Shown: one piece after another, positions 62,006 to 64,000 of the stretch | How positions within the stretch are numbered: the stretch's first letter is position 1 | Layout: every line of letters starts with the position of its first letter | Notes under the pieces: model-generated | What the model was told of the DNA's origin: nothing | Databases searched by the model: none | Seen by the model: only the letters and a program-made list of their open reading frames with translations | Program-made: the position numbers and the translations under genes | From: Actinoplanes subtropicus | GTDB lineage: Bacteria > Actinomycetota > Actinomycetes > Mycobacteriales > Micromonosporaceae | Assembly (NCBI RefSeq): GCF_000721705.1 | Contig: NZ_JOJL01000007.1 | Span: 62,001-126,000 of the forward strand | DNA: 64,000 bases | Direction: 5' to 3'

Positions 62006-62571
62006 CAGAGGTCCAGCAGACCGTCCGGCAGGTCGACCACGATCCGCCCGCCGGCCACGTCCACGGACGGCACGAGCTGGCTGACGAACGGGATCAACGC
62101 CGTTCCACCGCCCGATTTGTCCAGCACGATCAGATCCGAGGCGGGCGCGTGATCGATCCGGGCGACGGCCCCCAGATCGTCGCCGCCCACCGAGACGACC
62201 CGCAACCCCACCAACTGGTGGTCGTGGAACTCGTCCGGGTCCGACGGCGGCGTCAGCGTCGAGCTCTCCACCTGCAGCAGGACGCCGCGGAGGGCCTCGG
62301 CCACGTTGCGGTCGTGGACGCCCTCGAACTGCACGATCCCGCGGCCCTGATGCCACCGCACGGACTCGACGACGAGGGACGGCGGCACCTGATAGGGCAC
62401 CCCGGGAACGGCAGCCGCCGGCCCGGCGTTCACCCGGCGGTCCCGGGGGACCTCCGTGGCGAACACCGAACCGGCGACGAAACGCTCCTCGGGCTCATCG
62501 GTCCGCACATACACCGAGACCTCGCCCCGGATCCCGTGCGGCTTACCGATCTGACCTACGACTAGGAGCAT
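62005..62571 (-). CDS. rimM: 16S rRNA-processing protein RimM
   Basis: RimM helps assemble the 30S head by binding S19. The 188-residue protein shows [20 protein letters not shown], the first beta-barrel, then the PRC-like barrel ending in [31 protein letters not shown]. Coupled to trmD. Length is typical. Confidence 0.94.
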   Translation of the reverse strand: MLLVVGQIGKPHGIRGEVSVYVRTDEPEERFVAGSVFATEVPRDRRVNAGPAAAVPGVPYQVPPSLVVESVRWHQGRGIVQFEGVHDRNVAEALRGVLLQVESSTLTPPSDPDEFHDHQLVGLRVVSVGGDDLGAVARIDHAPASDLIVLDKSGGGTALIPFVSQLVPSVDVAGGRIVVDLPDGLLDL

Positions 62572-62611
62572 TCAAATTTTCCTTGCAGTACGGCGAAGCC
62601 GTTCAGGAGGC

Positions 62612-62869
62612 TCAGTAGGCGTCGACGATGTCGACGCGGATGCCGCGCCCGCCGATCGACCCGATGACCTGACGCAGGGCCTTGGCCGTCCGGCCGCCGC
62701 GCCCGATGACCGTACCCAGGTCCTCCGGGTGCACGCGGACCTCCAGCCGCTTGCCGCGGCGCGAGTCGACCAGCCGGACCCGAACGTCATCCGGGTTGTC
62801 GACGATGCCCTTGACGAGGTGCTCCAGCGCCGGCCGGAGCGCCCCGTCAGCTCGCGCCGGCGCCGGCAT
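62612..62869 (-). CDS. KH-domain RNA-binding protein (KhpA/YlqC type)
   Basis: The 85-residue protein has one KH domain with [48 protein letters not shown], and IRVDIVDAY. KhpA pairs with KhpB in Gram-positive bacteria to control RNA and cell length. The start at ATG 62869 lies inside rpsP (23-base overlap) but is backed by GAGGGA seven bases upstream. No other ATG or GTG fits. Confidence 0.88.
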   Translation of the reverse strand: MPAPARADGALRPALEHLVKGIVDNPDDVRVRLVDSRRGKRLEVRVHPEDLGTVIGRGGRTAKALRQVIGSIGGRGIRVDIVDAY

Positions 62870-63407
62870 CGGTCGTTCCCTCGGTGGTAGCAGCGCCGGC
62901 ACCGGCGGGCTCCGCTGCGGTCTCGGCGACAGCCTCGCGGTTCGGCTCGGCAGGGTCGACGGCCTTGGTCTCCGCCGGCTTGGCCTCGGCGGCCTCCGGA
63001 GCGGCAGCCTGCTTCGGCTCGGTCCTGGCCGACTTCTTCGGGGTGGCCGGCTTGGTGTCGGCAACGCCCGCGGCGGCCTTCGACTCGGCCTCGTACACCT
63101 CGGTGCGGCTCTTCTTCGGCTCCGCCACCAGCAGCGGCGGCGGCGCCGGCAGGCCCTTGAACTGCTGCCAGTCGCCGGTCTTCTCCAGGATGCGCTGGAC
63201 GGCCTCGCTCGGCTGCGCGCCGACCGAGAGCCAGTACTGCACGCGCTCGGACTTGACCTGGATCAGCGACGGGTTTTCCTTCGGCTGGTAAATGCCGACG
63301 TACTCGATGGCACGACCGTCGCGCTTGGTGCGCGAGTCGGCGACGACGATGCGGTACTGCGGGTTGCGGATCTTGCCCATCCGCAGAAGCCGGATCTTAA
63401 CGGCCAC
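62847..63407 (-). CDS. rpsP: 30S ribosomal protein S16 with long C-terminal tail
   Basis: The 186-residue product begins with the S16 core ([40 protein letters not shown], ...[22 protein letters not shown]), complete by about residue 80. A tail of about 100 residues rich in Ala, Glu, Lys and Pro follows; actinobacterial S16 often carries a shorter tail. GTG 63407 is preceded by AGGAGC about eight bases away. It is the first of the rpsP-KH-rimM-trmD operon. Confidence 0.96.
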   Translation of the reverse strand: MAVKIRLLRMGKIRNPQYRIVVADSRTKRDGRAIEYVGIYQPKENPSLIQVKSERVQYWLSVGAQPSEAVQRILEKTGDWQQFKGLPAPPPLLVAEPKKSRTEVYEAESKAAAGVADTKPATPKKSARTEPKQAAAPEAAEAKPAETKAVDPAEPNREAVAETAAEPAGAGAATTEGTTDAGAGAS

Positions 63408-64000
63408 GGTAATTAGCTCCTGGTGACTGCGTGAGTGTTTGAGGCCTCGGACCCGCGTGGGGTTGCGGAGCCGTGACCTCGGGGATGGCATCGCGCTCAG
63501 AGTTAGAGGGCGCCTCACGCGTGCCAAGCGTATCCATTCTGCCAGACGGTATTTGTTTCCTGCCAACCGGCCGGGAGAAGGGCCACGTCAAGATCAAATT
63601 CAAGGTGTCGTGCCTGGTTGCATGGTGCAGACCGTCGCTCACGCCGAGGCCGGGCCAGGGGCCCAGCTGACGCTGCCCCTGACCCTTCATTCTGCGTGAG
63701 TGGTTGCCGTCGAAGGGGAACTCGCCGGCCTCGATGATTTTCAGCAGGCGGCGGCCCTCGGCCCAGACCGTTCGCTCGTCGCGTACCCAGTAGTGGTCCG
63801 GGTGGCTCAGGCGTTCGCCGAATTCCGCCTCGTCCTTCCACTCCCAGGAGCGGTCGGGGTGGACGACGATGTCGAGGTCCTGGTCGATCACGTCGATGCC
63901 GGCGATGGTGCCGTCGTCCCAGCGCAGGGCGCCGTACTCGAGGTTGACGTACCAGTTCTGGAAGGTGCCGGCGTCGTCCCGGAAGAACCAGACCGAGTGG
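63397..64000 (-). CDS. DUF402 protein, 5' end outside the window
   Basis: Visible residues read [48 protein letters not shown] and [37 protein letters not shown]. These are typical of DUF402 (FomD-like) phosphatases, with the acid residues DxDLD. After FPFDGNHS the frame runs on for about 100 residues of non-conserved sequence with poor codon bias, and stops only inside the rpsP start region. So the true end is doubtful: a frameshift near 63700 may have removed the normal stop. Confidence 0.75.
   Translation of the reverse strand, partial: HSVWFFRDDAGTFQNWYVNLEYGALRWDDGTIAGIDVIDQDLDIVVHPDRSWEWKDEAEFGERLSHPDHYWVRDERTVWAEGRRLLKIIEAGEFPFDGNHSRRMKGQGQRQLGPWPGLGVSDGLHHATRHDTLNLILTWPFSRPVGRKQIPSGRMDTLGTREAPSNSERDAIPEVTAPQPHAGPRPQTLTQSPGANYRGR
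63536..63566 (-). promoter_or_regulatory. Possible promoter of the rpsP operon
   Basis: TTGGCA (63561-63566) and CAGAAT (63536-63541) are 19 bases apart on the minus strand, about 130 bases upstream of rpsP, in a lower-GC stretch. Spacing is a little long. Confidence 0.35.

Noticed and set aside
63427..63706. A mobile element flanked by 10-base direct repeats
   Set aside because: No inverted ends or transposase are present, and the rpsP leader needs this space. The observation is kept as a query on the DUF402 gene end.

Overview
The window is a GC-rich (about 70 percent or more) actinobacterial chromosome segment. Gene content, order and codon use (third positions almost always G or C) fit the family Micromonosporaceae, most likely Actinoplanes or a close relative. 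That placement is inferred from synteny and protein style, not from a database search. No rRNA, tRNA, CRISPR array, insertion sequence or origin was found.

Most of the window is the conserved translation, envelope and isoprenoid backbone, read from high to low coordinates on the minus strand. The right end (57.4-64 kb) carries rpsP, a KH-domain RNA-binding gene, rimM, trmD, rplS, two signal peptidases, a NUDIX gene, rnhB and DUF2469. The middle (39.7-46.2 kb) carries rpsB, tsf, pyrH, frr, cdsA, rlmN and a DivIVA-domain gene. Then come dxr, a site-2 protease and ispG (31.5-35.1 kb). At the left are map (10.5 kb) and the rimP-nusA-ylxR-infB block with a tRNA/RNA-methyltransferase-like gene, DUF503, rbfA and a DHH phosphoesterase (0-7.9 kb). 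Many neighbours overlap by ATGA or TGATG, so they are probably translationally coupled.

Between these blocks lie functional modules. At 8.1-10.5 kb there is a Tat lipoprotein/DUF4439 pair, a nucleotidyltransferase and a VIT1-like transporter. At 11.4-15.3 kb a STAS protein faces an 1178-residue sensor kinase/response regulator/PP2C phosphatase/RsbW-type kinase, a one-polypeptide partner-switching hub. At 15.3-22.1 kb is a gamma-glutamyl-amine (Puu-type) catabolism operon: permease, glutamine-synthetase-like ligase, aldehyde dehydrogenase, SDR and two PuuD-like hydrolases. At 23.2-26.5 kb a TetR regulator, a YhgE/Pip-type membrane protein and an ABC ATPase share a likely operator. At 27-39.7 kb is a mixed set with redox enzymes, a PadR regulator, a GNAT protein, a glycosyltransferase, a frameshifted Uma2 pseudogene and an MBL-Rieske fusion. 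At 46.4-57.4 kb yraN, comM and dprA run on the plus strand, followed by an accessory interval (50.8-54.2 kb) with small regulators, a leaderless promoter, operator-like repeats and several tandem repeats, then xerC, an aminotransferase and a degenerate M23 peptidase.

The most unusual signals are not genes. One is a 43-47 bp element found three times, always in the sense orientation just upstream of a start codon (DUF4439 lipoprotein operon, amine permease, frr). A second is a perfect 25 bp repeat placed at the stop codons of two unrelated genes. A third is a promoter-leader-terminator unit ahead of a MerR-like gene. A fourth is a nine-codon leader ORF with a strong ribosome binding site upstream of the Tat lipoprotein.
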